NCBI GenBank assembly: GCA_030691775.1
Contig: JAUYDN010000078.1
Coordinates: 1-10,800 of the forward strand
DNA from: Dehalococcoidia bacterium
Lineage (GTDB): Bacteria > Chloroflexota > Dehalococcoidia > Dehalococcoidales > Fen-1064
Length of the DNA: 10,800 nucleotides
Direction: 5' to 3'
Part shown: piece by piece, positions 4,802 through 10,800 of the stretch
Numbering within the stretch: the stretch's first letter is position 1
How the letters are laid out: every line of letters starts with the position of its first letter
Translations under genes and position numbers: made by a program
Notes under the pieces: model-generated
Seen by the model: the letters and a program-made list of their open reading frames with translations, nothing else
Database searches by the model: none
What the model was told of the DNA's origin: nothing

Positions 4802-4905
4802 ACCATTCCGGACTTGTTCCGGAATCCAGAACACACATATCAACGCAGAGCATCTGGATTCCAGCCGGAGTTTACCCCATGCAATGACACGGGGCTGGAA
4901 TGACA
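4802..4905. repeat. Two-hairpin repeat, family A, copy 3
   Basis: Hairpin 1 pairs ATTCCGGA (4805-4812) with TCCGGAAT (4818-4825). Hairpin 2 pairs ATTCCAGCC (4858-4866) with GGCTGGAAT (4893-4901). The hairpin 1 arms differ from copy 1 by a compensating C-to-G / G-to-C change. It lies between ribBA and ribH, so it would be part of the polycistronic rib message. Confidence 0.8.
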
Positions 4906-4959
4906 AAATACGGTCGCTATACACCTCCGGTTGTTGGACGAATTGACTTCGGCCCCCGA

Positions 4960-6195
4960 CTATTCCTTTCTCTGCAAGTGGTCGATATTATTAACAATCC
5001 CCAGTCGGTGTCCCAGCTTCTTTTCCTTTGTCTCTAAATACTCTTTATTATAAGGGTTCGGTGGACAAACAATCGGCACCTCTTCCACCATTTCCAGTCC
5101 GTAGCTTTCAAATCCTATGATTTTCTTAGGATTATTTGTCAGGAACCGTATCCGTTTGAGCCCAAGGTCTGCTAGAATCTGGGCTCCGATGCCGTAATCG
5201 CGGAGGTCTACCGCGAACCCCAGCTTTATATTAGCCTCGACGGTATCCAATCCTTTGTCCTGTAATGCATAAGCCCTTATCTTGTTATGTAAACCGATAC
5301 CCCGCCCTTCCTGTCGGAGGTAGAGAATTACTCCTTTACCTTCCTTCGAAATCATATCCATCGCCATATCCAGCTGTTCCCCACAATCACACCGCATACT
5401 ATGAAAGACGTCTCCTGTAAGACATTCACTGTGAACGCGAACCAGCACCGGTTCGCCATTGCTCAACTCCCCCATTACCAGCGCCAGATGTTCATCCGGG
5501 TCGATATCGCTCTTGTAGGCAATAGCTTTAAACTCGCCGTACCTGGTCGGCAGGACTGTCTCAGCGACGCGATGGATTAGCTTTTCATGACGACGACGAT
5601 AGGCAATCAAGTCGGCGATGCTGGCGATTTTCAGGTCGAACTTCCCGGCAATCTCCTCCAGCTGGGTCAAGCGCGCCATGGTGCCGTCTTCATTCATAAT
5701 CTCACAGAGGACACCCGCCGGGTACAGACCTGCCAGCCGCGCCAGGTCGACCGTCGCCTCGGTGTGTCCGGCCCGTGCCAGCACACCGCCTTCCCGGGCG
5801 CGTATCGGGAAAATATGCCCGGGTCTGCCCAGGTCTTCCGGCTTTGTCGCCGGGTCTATCATCGCTCTTACCGTGACCGCCCTGTCATATGCGGAAATAC
5901 CTGTCGTCGCGCCGCGGATTTTCGCATCTACGGATACGGTAAAGGCGGTCCCATGCCGCGCCGTATTTTCACCAACCATCATCGGGATACGTAGCTCTTC
6001 AAGCCTTTGACCGGTAAGCGGCATGCAAATGAGACCGCGGGCATGCCGCGCCATGAAGTTGATTGCCTCCGCTGTCACCTTCTCCGCGGCTATAATCAGG
6101 TCGCCCTCGTTCTCCCTGTCCTCATCGTCTACCAGGATTATAAACTTGCCTGCCTTGATATTTTTAATTACTTCCTGAATACTTCCTAACGCCAT
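4960..6195 (-). CDS. ribBA: Bifunctional DHBP synthase / GTP cyclohydrolase II
   Basis: Makes both riboflavin precursors: the N-terminal half turns ribulose 5-phosphate into 3,4-dihydroxy-2-butanone 4-phosphate, and the C-terminal half opens GTP to the diaminopyrimidinone. Of 411 residues, about 1-200 are RibB, with the acidic loop VDDEDRENEGDL (22-33) and HTEAT (144-148) supplying metal and substrate contacts. Residues 207-411 are RibA. RVHSECLTGDVFHSMRCDCG (253-272) contains the three zinc cysteines C258, C269 and C271, and LRQEGRGIGL is at 293-302. All key residues are present, so both activities are expected. The ATG has GGAG about six bases upstream. It lies 94 bp after ribE. The fusion is standard in many bacteria. 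Confidence 0.96.
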   Translation of the reverse strand: MALGSIQEVIKNIKAGKFIILVDDEDRENEGDLIIAAEKVTAEAINFMARHARGLICMPLTGQRLEELRIPMMVGENTARHGTAFTVSVDAKIRGATTGISAYDRAVTVRAMIDPATKPEDLGRPGHIFPIRAREGGVLARAGHTEATVDLARLAGLYPAGVLCEIMNEDGTMARLTQLEEIAGKFDLKIASIADLIAYRRRHEKLIHRVAETVLPTRYGEFKAIAYKSDIDPDEHLALVMGELSNGEPVLVRVHSECLTGDVFHSMRCDCGEQLDMAMDMISKEGKGVILYLRQEGRGIGLHNKIRAYALQDKGLDTVEANIKLGFAVDLRDYGIGAQILADLGLKRIRFLTNNPKKIIGFESYGLEMVEEVPIVCPPNPYNKEYLETKEKKLGHRLGIVNNIDHLQRKE

Positions 6196-6211
6196 GGTGT
6201 CTCCAATAATA

Positions 6212-6243
6212 AGCTGTGAGCCTTTAGCTATCAGCTTTCAGCT
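6212..6243. repeat. AGCT-rich short repeat cluster
   Basis: On the minus strand this reads as a string of AGCTGAAAGCTGATAGCT-like units. A similar cluster lies at 8063-8090 upstream of ribD. Both are in gaps of the rib region. Such arrays are common intergenic repeats with no known role. Confidence 0.5.
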
Positions 6244-6260
6244 TCAAATACGATTCTCAC

Positions 6261-6279
6261 GTTAGCGCTGACTGCTAAC
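6261..6279. repeat. Small hairpin downstream of ribE
   Basis: GTTAGC (6261-6266) and GCTAAC (6274-6279) form a perfect 6-bp stem with a 7-base loop, about 10 bp after the ribE stop. No T-run follows on the minus strand, so read-through into ribBA is likely. It may belong to the adjacent AGCT-type repeats. Confidence 0.45.
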
Positions 6280-6289
6280 CGCTCTTGTT

Positions 6290-6919
6290 TCACTTTACCA
6301 GAAAACCGTGCTCTTGTAGAAATTCTGCCGTGACTCCGGTGCGCGGTGATTGCGCAAGCGCTTCCACGTACTTGGCGATAATATCCACTTCCAGGTTCAC
6401 GGTATCGCCCACACGTTTCTTGCTCAAGGTGGTGAGTTGCCGGGTCAGTGTCACCAGGGAAACAGAGAATGAAGTGTTATCTTTCTCCACCACTGTCAAA
6501 CTGGTGCCATCCACAGCGATGAAGCCCTTCTTTACAACGTAACGCAATACCTCGCGGGGTGCCGTGAAGCGCATGATGACCGCAGGTCCTTCCGGCTTGA
6601 TAGCGCTAACTTTCCCCGTATCATCGATATGCCCCTGCACGAGATGCCCCCCCAACCTCCCACCAAAAGATAGCGCCCGTTCCAGGTTGACTTCCCCTCC
6701 GGGTCTCAAAGCTCCCAGGTTCGTATGGCGTAGAGTCTCCGGCATAATATCCACCATAAAGGAATCCGTGGTGATATCCGCGACCGTCAGACATACGCCG
6801 TTAACAGCGATACTATCACCGATACCCGTGTCTCCTAGAACTTTACGGGCTTTGACGGTGAGCTTTCCGGACGTGACCTGGCTTACCCTGCCGATTTCTT
6901 CGATGATGCCGGTAAACAC
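6290..6919 (-). CDS. ribE: Riboflavin synthase, alpha subunit
   Basis: Dismutates two lumazine molecules into riboflavin and the ribitylamino-uracil that RibH reuses. The 209-residue protein has the classic twin lumazine-binding barrels. The first starts with MFTGIIEEIG (1-10) and has DSIAVNGVCLTV (35-46). The second starts near GGHLVQGHID (94-103) and has KKGFIAVDGTSLTVV (129-143). The start is a GTG inside an ATGTG string, 37 bp before the end of ribD in another frame. A GGGG stretch upstream gives a modest ribosome site, so translational coupling to ribD is likely. Some databases call this gene ribC. The call is secure. Confidence 0.96.
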   Translation of the reverse strand: MFTGIIEEIGRVSQVTSGKLTVKARKVLGDTGIGDSIAVNGVCLTVADITTDSFMVDIMPETLRHTNLGALRPGGEVNLERALSFGGRLGGHLVQGHIDDTGKVSAIKPEGPAVIMRFTAPREVLRYVVKKGFIAVDGTSLTVVEKDNTSFSVSLVTLTRQLTTLSKKRVGDTVNLEVDIIAKYVEALAQSPRTGVTAEFLQEHGFLVK

Positions 6920-8028
6920 ATTTCTTTCCCCACGTAACCGGAAATCATGACATCGCCGTTGAACTGTGCGGTGCGCACGCGTTCCAGTTTAATTGAGTCT
7001 AGCACTTTCTCCACGCCTTTGCCAGCTACCGGCGTCCTTGCCTGTTTCCCACCGATTATTACAGGTGTGATGAACCCGATAGTTTTATCTACCAGTCGCT
7101 GGTCGAACAACGAGCCGAGCAGGGTACCGCCGCCTTCCACCAGGACACTGGTAATCTGCCGCTCCCCGAGTGCCGTCAAAAGCGCCGGCAGGTGGACCAG
7201 TCCGTGTCTTACCGGCATGTCTATTACCTCTGCACCAGCCTGCCTTAATGCCCGCTTCCGGGCAGGGTCCGCGCTTTTCCCCACCGCTATCAGGACGTTC
7301 CCCGGCGTATCGAAAATCTTGGCGGCGGTGGGTGTTTTGCCGGCTGTGTCCACGACCACACGTAGTGGTTGTTTGTGAGAAAGACCACCGTTCGTGCAAC
7401 AGCGGACGGTAAGCTGGGGGTCATCGGTGAGCACCGTGTTCACCCCGACCATAATGGCATCGCTAATGTAGCGTAGATAGTGCACGTGGCGGCGCGATTC
7501 GTCACTGCTTATCCACTTTGAATCGCCGGTACGCGTCGCGATTTTCCCGTCCAGGCTCATGGCGAATTTCGCGGTTACAAAAGGAATCTTCTCCGTGATG
7601 TATTTGATGTGGGCTTCCACTATTTCACAGGCTGATTCGGCATGCTCCCCAACGACTACTTTAATGCCAGCTTTTGTCAATTCCGCCTTACCCCTGCCGG
7701 CGACGACCGGGTTAGGGTCGAGCATTGCGGCATGTACTTCAACGATACCGGCTTCTATAATTGCTTTTGTACATGGTGGCGTCCGACCATAATGACAGCA
7801 CGGTTCGAGAGTGACATAGAGAGTCGCGCCACGCGCCCGCTCTCCCGCCTCCTTGAGCGCCACGATTTCAGCGTGGGGACCACCCGGAGGCTGGGTGTAT
7901 CCCTGCCCCACCACCTTCCCACCTTTAACAATCACTGCGCCCACGGCCGGATTAGGACTGACACTACCCAGTGCCAGCTTCGCCAGCGAGAGCGCACGCG
8001 CCATATTGTCCATCTTGTCTGCAATCAT
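6883..8028 (-). CDS. ribD: Bifunctional riboflavin biosynthesis deaminase/reductase
   Basis: Carries out the two steps after GTP cyclohydrolase II: deamination of the pyrimidine ring and NADPH-dependent reduction of the ribosyl side chain. The 381 residues divide into a cytidine-deaminase-like domain (about 1-145) and a DHFR-like reductase domain (about 148-365). In the deaminase, SPNPAVGAVIV (24-34), HAE (52-54) and PCCHYGRTPPC (76-86) give zinc ligands H52, C77 and C86. In the reductase, KFAMSLDGKIAT (near 154-165), SDAIMVGVNTVLTDDP and VEGGGTLLG are typical. The ATG at 8028 lacks a clear ribosome site, and ATGs at codons 6 and 9 are possible starts. It is the first gene of the rib set and overlaps ribE by 37 bp. 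No FMN riboswitch was seen in the 140 bp upstream. Confidence 0.95.
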   Translation of the reverse strand: MIADKMDNMARALSLAKLALGSVSPNPAVGAVIVKGGKVVGQGYTQPPGGPHAEIVALKEAGERARGATLYVTLEPCCHYGRTPPCTKAIIEAGIVEVHAAMLDPNPVVAGRGKAELTKAGIKVVVGEHAESACEIVEAHIKYITEKIPFVTAKFAMSLDGKIATRTGDSKWISSDESRRHVHYLRYISDAIMVGVNTVLTDDPQLTVRCCTNGGLSHKQPLRVVVDTAGKTPTAAKIFDTPGNVLIAVGKSADPARKRALRQAGAEVIDMPVRHGLVHLPALLTALGERQITSVLVEGGGTLLGSLFDQRLVDKTIGFITPVIIGGKQARTPVAGKGVEKVLDSIKLERVRTAQFNGDVMISGYVGKEMCLPASSKKSAG

Positions 8029-8062
8029 AGCAAAAGGTTCTTGAAAGGTGCAAATCGCGAAA

Positions 8063-8090
8063 AAGCTTTAAGCTGTCAGCCATCAGCCTT
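8063..8090. repeat. AGCT-rich short repeat upstream of ribD
   Basis: AAGCTTTAAGCTGTCAGCC and the following CATCAGCCTT resemble the cluster at 6212-6243. It lies in the 141-bp space between ribD and the divergent argJ. Confidence 0.45.
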
Positions 8091-8149
8091 CTTTAATCAT
8101 AAATCATTAATCGTTTCCATCGTAATAGAGATTAGAATTTAGAGTAATC

Positions 8150-8178
8150 CTGTGTTATAGTTTACTATTATGACACAG
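8150..8178 (+). promoter_or_regulatory. argJ extended -10 promoter within an imperfect palindrome
   Basis: TG-T-TATAGT (TATAGT at 8156-8161) is an extended -10; no good -35 is visible (TTAGAA at 8132-8137 is weak). The -10 ends eight bases before the argJ ATG at 8170, so transcription would start at or next to the A of the ATG. The same stretch is an imperfect inverted repeat: CTGTGT (8150-8155) with ACACAG (8173-8178), and ATAGT (8157-8161) with ACTAT (8164-8168). That is a plausible operator. It does not clearly match the E. coli ARG box, so the regulator is not named. Confidence 0.55.
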
Positions 8179-9387
8179 TCAGAATTTGTTCCCGGCGGCA
8201 CGGTAACCACCCCGAAAGGGTTTTCCGCGGGGGCTACCTACGCGGGTATAAAAAAACCGGGTGAAAACGTGCTCGACCTGGGTATTATCTACTCGCAGGA
8301 GCCATGTGATGTCGCTGGCGTTTTTACGACGAACAAGATTAAGTCGGCGGCAGTAGTGGTAAACCAGCAGAACCTGGCGAAAAAAGGCAAAGTCTCAGCT
8401 ATTATCGTAAACAGCGGTTGTGCCAACTCCAGCACCGGCGAGCAGGGTATCGCCGATGCCATAGAGACCGCCGAATTGGTCGCTAATGCACTCGGCACCG
8501 AGCCGGAGGAGGTATTGGTCGCCAGCACGGGAGTTATCGGCGTACCCCTGCCAATGGACGCCATCCGTAAGGGTATACACCGGGTATTATTAACAGCGGA
8601 CGGCGGACACGATTTTGCCCGGTCCATAATGACCACGGATACCGTCCCCAAGGAAGTTGCAGTCACCGAAAAACACAGTGGCATTACGTTTACCATCGGT
8701 GGGGTGGCAAAAGGCTCCGGCATGGTTCACCCCAACCTCGCCACGATGCTCGCCTTTCTGACGACGGATGCGGCGGTAGCGCCGGATTTTCTCGAATCAG
8801 CATTGCGGAAATCCGTAGATATTTCTTTTAATATGATTTCAGTCGATGGCGATACCAGCCCCAGCGATACCGTACTTCTGCTCGCTAACGGAACAGTGCA
8901 GAACCAGCCGATTGGTGGGAAAAGCCCTTTCGCCACGGTTTTTCAGGAAGCACTTGATAAAGTCTGCATCTACCTGGCTAAGGCTATCGCGCGGGATGGT
9001 GAAGGCGCTACAAAGCTCATCGAAATCACCGTGAGGAACGCGCTGACAGTCGATGAAGCACGGCGGGCGGCACGCACTATCGCCAGTTCCAACCTGGTGA
9101 AAGCCGCTATCTATGGTAGGGACCCCAACTGGGGTAGAGTCACGGCGGCGCTGGGAAGAAGCAACATCGAAGTTGTGGAACCAAAGCTGGAAGTTATAAT
9201 GGCCGGTATCCCTGTGCTTAAAAACGGCAGGCCGCTTTCTTTCGACCGCCAGACTGCGGTAAAAGCCCTCGGGGGAAAAGAGGTGCCGATACTGGTCGAT
9301 TTACACCTCGGCACGGCTGAGGCAACCGCCTGGGGGTGTGATTTGACAGAACAGTATGTGAAAATAAACGCGGAGTATACGACGTGA
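8170..9387 (+). CDS. argJ: Bifunctional glutamate N-acetyltransferase / ornithine acetyltransferase
   Basis: Moves the acetyl group from N-acetylornithine to glutamate, closing the acetyl cycle of arginine synthesis; many members can also use acetyl-CoA. The 405-residue length is normal. The self-cleavage site is in HPNLATMLAF (187-196): cutting between A191 and T192 makes T192 the nucleophile of the beta subunit. Other family marks are PKGFSAGATYAGIK (15-28), NSGCANSSTGEQG (81-93), STGVIG (119-124), DGDTSPSDT (226-234), GRDPNWGR (316-323) and the ending YVKINAEYTT. The ATG has no ribosome site upstream (TTTACTATT), which fits the leaderless start suggested by the promoter. It is first in an argJ-argB-argD order, but a 412-bp repeat-filled gap follows. 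Having ArgJ implies the recycling pathway rather than a deacetylase route. Confidence 0.96.
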   Translation: MTQSEFVPGGTVTTPKGFSAGATYAGIKKPGENVLDLGIIYSQEPCDVAGVFTTNKIKSAAVVVNQQNLAKKGKVSAIIVNSGCANSSTGEQGIADAIETAELVANALGTEPEEVLVASTGVIGVPLPMDAIRKGIHRVLLTADGGHDFARSIMTTDTVPKEVAVTEKHSGITFTIGGVAKGSGMVHPNLATMLAFLTTDAAVAPDFLESALRKSVDISFNMISVDGDTSPSDTVLLLANGTVQNQPIGGKSPFATVFQEALDKVCIYLAKAIARDGEGATKLIEITVRNALTVDEARRAARTIASSNLVKAAIYGRDPNWGRVTAALGRSNIEVVEPKLEVIMAGIPVLKNGRPLSFDRQTAVKALGGKEVPILVDLHLGTAEATAWGCDLTEQYVKINAEYTT

Positions 9388-9799
9388 AACATATGTACCA
9401 CCACCATGACAATAGCTTCGGTTGTCATTCTGGAGGCGTCCGTCTCCCCAACTCCGCGAAGAGCCTGCCCCGTACTGGATACGGGGACGACGAAGAATCT
9501 CAGGGTGGGGTAGGGGGATTCATTACCCGTCCACGAGAGTCCGCGTCCCGGTTACAACGAGACGTGACAGCCGTTTTCATACTTCGTGGTGACGATATGG
9601 TCGGCAGGAATGATTCTGAACCCTTCGGAACTGGTATTGCTCAGGGTAAACTCTGTGAAGAATCTCCATGCCGACTGAATTCGTTGTTAATACACAGCGG
9701 GTTAAGGGTCTGACCTTGAACCACACGGAGATTCTTCGCGCGCTTTCGTAATTGGGAGCAACGGGATTTTCTGGGCACTCAGAATGACAAGAAGGCAAT
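9388..9799. other. Repeat-filled gap between argJ and argB
   Basis: The 412-bp gap is almost wholly a composite repeat bounded by TTGTCATTCTG (9422-9432) and its exact inverse (9780-9790). Inside are a CCCCGTA/TACGGGG hairpin (9468-9486), GAAGAATCT units near 9492 and 9658, an inverted GAGATTCTTCGCGCGC near 9728, and a TACTTCGTGGT segment near 9579 shared with 4117-4128. No gene is supported, and no terminator with a T-run was seen. Confidence 0.7.
9422..9790. repeat. 369-bp composite element with perfect 11-bp terminal inverted repeats
   Basis: TTGTCATTCTG opens it and CAGAATGACAA closes it. The ends match those of the 112-bp element at 946-1057. The interior looks like several decayed units rather than one clean copy. 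The AA of the right end is also the start of the AAGAAGG ribosome site of argB. Confidence 0.55.
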
Positions 9800-10582
9800 A
9801 TGAAAAGACCAATCGTAATTAAAATAGGCGGTGCCACGCTCGGCAAGCATGACCCCATCCTGGAGGATATCGTAACGCTCCAGAAACGGGGTTTGTCCAT
9901 GGTGGTTGTCCACGGTGGCGGCAATGTGGTTACCGACTGGCTCAAGAAGCAGGGCACCCCCACCAGTTTCGTGCGCGGTGAGAGAGTGACCGATATTCCC
10001 GCCCTGGATATGGTCACCGCTGTGCTTGGTGGACTGGTCAACAAGCAAATTGTCGGCACCATCCAGAACCTCGGGGGCAGAGCGGTCGGACTCAGCGGCG
10101 TCGACGGCGCCATGGTCCAGAGTCAGAAGGCGGGAGAAGAGCTCGGCTATGTAGGTCAAGTGAAGAAGGTAGACCCTGCGGTATTGAAGGCGCTTCTCCA
10201 GGCGGGGTTCATACCTGTGGTCTCCCCTATCAGCTATTACGCTTTCGACCGCCCCCAGGATGCCCCACCAATCCTCAATATTAACGGCGACCCTCTCGCC
10301 GGGGAAATCGCCGCCGCCCTCGAGGCGGAAAAGCTTATCTTCCTCACGGATGTAGCGGGAATTATGGACAAAGACGGTAAATTGCTCGCCACGCTGAATA
10401 AAGCGCAAGCACAGGCATTGCTTGATTCTGGAGTAGCATCCGGCGGGATGATTCCCAAAATCAACGGGTGTCTCACGGCGCTCTCGGCCGGCACAACCGC
10501 CTGCATCATCGACGGTAGACAGCCGGGCGCGCTCATCAAAGCCGCCGAAAGCGACGCCGCCGGTACTGTGATTCGAGCCTAG
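9800..10582 (+). CDS. argB: Acetylglutamate kinase
   Basis: Phosphorylates N-acetylglutamate with ATP, the second step of arginine synthesis. The 260 residues match the E. coli length. Amino-acid-kinase motifs are visible: IKIGGATLG (7-15), VVVHGGGN (35-42), VRGERVTD (58-65), GLSGVDGA near 97, NINGDPLAGEIAAAL (159-173), LTDVAGI near 183 and SGGMIPK (214-220). The chain begins right at the first strand, without the N-terminal helix that arginine-inhibited relatives carry; by analogy with E. coli it may not be feedback-inhibited by arginine (inference). The ATG follows AAGAAGG by four bases. argD begins 21 bp after its stop, so the two are surely co-transcribed. The long antisense frame across it is a shadow. 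Confidence 0.95.
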   Translation: MKRPIVIKIGGATLGKHDPILEDIVTLQKRGLSMVVVHGGGNVVTDWLKKQGTPTSFVRGERVTDIPALDMVTAVLGGLVNKQIVGTIQNLGGRAVGLSGVDGAMVQSQKAGEELGYVGQVKKVDPAVLKALLQAGFIPVVSPISYYAFDRPQDAPPILNINGDPLAGEIAAALEAEKLIFLTDVAGIMDKDGKLLATLNKAQAQALLDSGVASGGMIPKINGCLTALSAGTTACIIDGRQPGALIKAAESDAAGTVIRA

Positions 10583-10603
10583 CGCAATATCGAGGGTAAA
10601 TAT

Positions 10604-10800
10604 ATGACAGACTGGCAGACACTCGGGAAAAAACTCCTGTTTAACTGCATAGAACGAATACCCCTGACAATCGCACGTGGTGAAGGTGTACGTGTCTGGG
10701 ACGATAAGGGCAAAGAGTACTACGATTTCGTTGGTGGATGGGCTGTTTGCGCGTTGGGGCATTGCCATCCTGTTATTGTAGATGCTCTGGCAGAACAGGC
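10604..10800 (+). CDS. argD: Acetylornithine aminotransferase, N-terminal part (runs off right edge)
   Basis: A PLP-dependent class III aminotransferase that converts N-acetylglutamate semialdehyde to N-acetylornithine. Sixty-five codons are visible from the ATG, which has GAGGG seven bases upstream. GEGVRVWDDKGKEYYDFVGG, then WAVCALGHCHP and ALAEQA, is the characteristic N-terminal block of this family. The catalytic lysine lies beyond the window. By sequence alone the fragment could belong to another class III member, but the position right after argJ and argB makes argD by far the best reading. Confidence 0.88.
   Translation, partial: MTDWQTLGKKLLFNCIERIPLTIARGEGVRVWDDKGKEYYDFVGGWAVCALGHCHPVIVDALAEQ

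Noticed and set aside
9779..10768. 329-aa antisense open frame across argB
   Set aside because: argB on the other strand has all kinase motifs; the antisense frame has no recognisable family and is a shadow of a biased coding sequence.

Overview
The window is a stretch of core biosynthetic genes from a bacterial chromosome. It carries parts of the pyrimidine, riboflavin and arginine pathways, separated by gaps full of short hairpin-forming repeats. The best guess for the source is Chloroflexota (Dehalococcoidia-like). This rests on PyrR-type attenuation, a stand-alone EF-Tu domain-2-like protein, the gene content and the repeat style. It is an inference from gene content, not a sequence match. 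No tRNA, rRNA, CRISPR array, transposase, phage gene or toxin-antitoxin pair was seen.

Region 1 (1-3500, minus strand) is a pyr operon read right to left: pyrR, pyrB, then pyrC, which runs off the left edge. It starts with an extended -10 promoter (3462-3492). A leader follows with a near-consensus PyrR-binding loop (3427-3440) and an intrinsic terminator (3362-3392) just upstream of the pyrR GTG start. pyrR and pyrB overlap, but pyrB and pyrC are split by about 720 bp of repeats. PyrB is unusual: its catalytic chain is fused to a PyrI-like four-cysteine zinc domain without the PyrI nucleotide-binding domain, and ends in a degenerate Ada-like tail. The last 84 bp of sense-strand sequence of pyrB is duplicated downstream on the far side of a repeat element.

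Region 2 (3544-3855, plus strand) is a single small gene for an EF-Tu domain-2-like protein. It has its own promoter and is divergent from the pyr operon. A repeat-rich gap follows (3856-4294).

Region 3 (4295-8028, minus strand) is a complete riboflavin gene set in the order ribD, ribE, ribBA, ribH. It covers the conversion of GTP and ribulose 5-phosphate to riboflavin, except for the separate phosphatase step. ribD and ribE overlap; repeats separate the others. No FMN riboswitch was seen upstream of ribD.

Region 4 (8150-10800, plus strand) is an arginine cluster: argJ, argB and the start of argD. argJ appears to be transcribed from an extended -10 placed so close to its ATG that the mRNA would be leaderless. 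A repeat-filled gap of about 410 bp separates argJ from argB; argB and argD are 21 bp apart.

Nothing here looks like a new defence or mobile system. The points most worth a second look are the PyrB architecture, the 84-bp duplication around a repeat, the covarying hairpin family, the leaderless argJ and the layout of the pyr attenuator.
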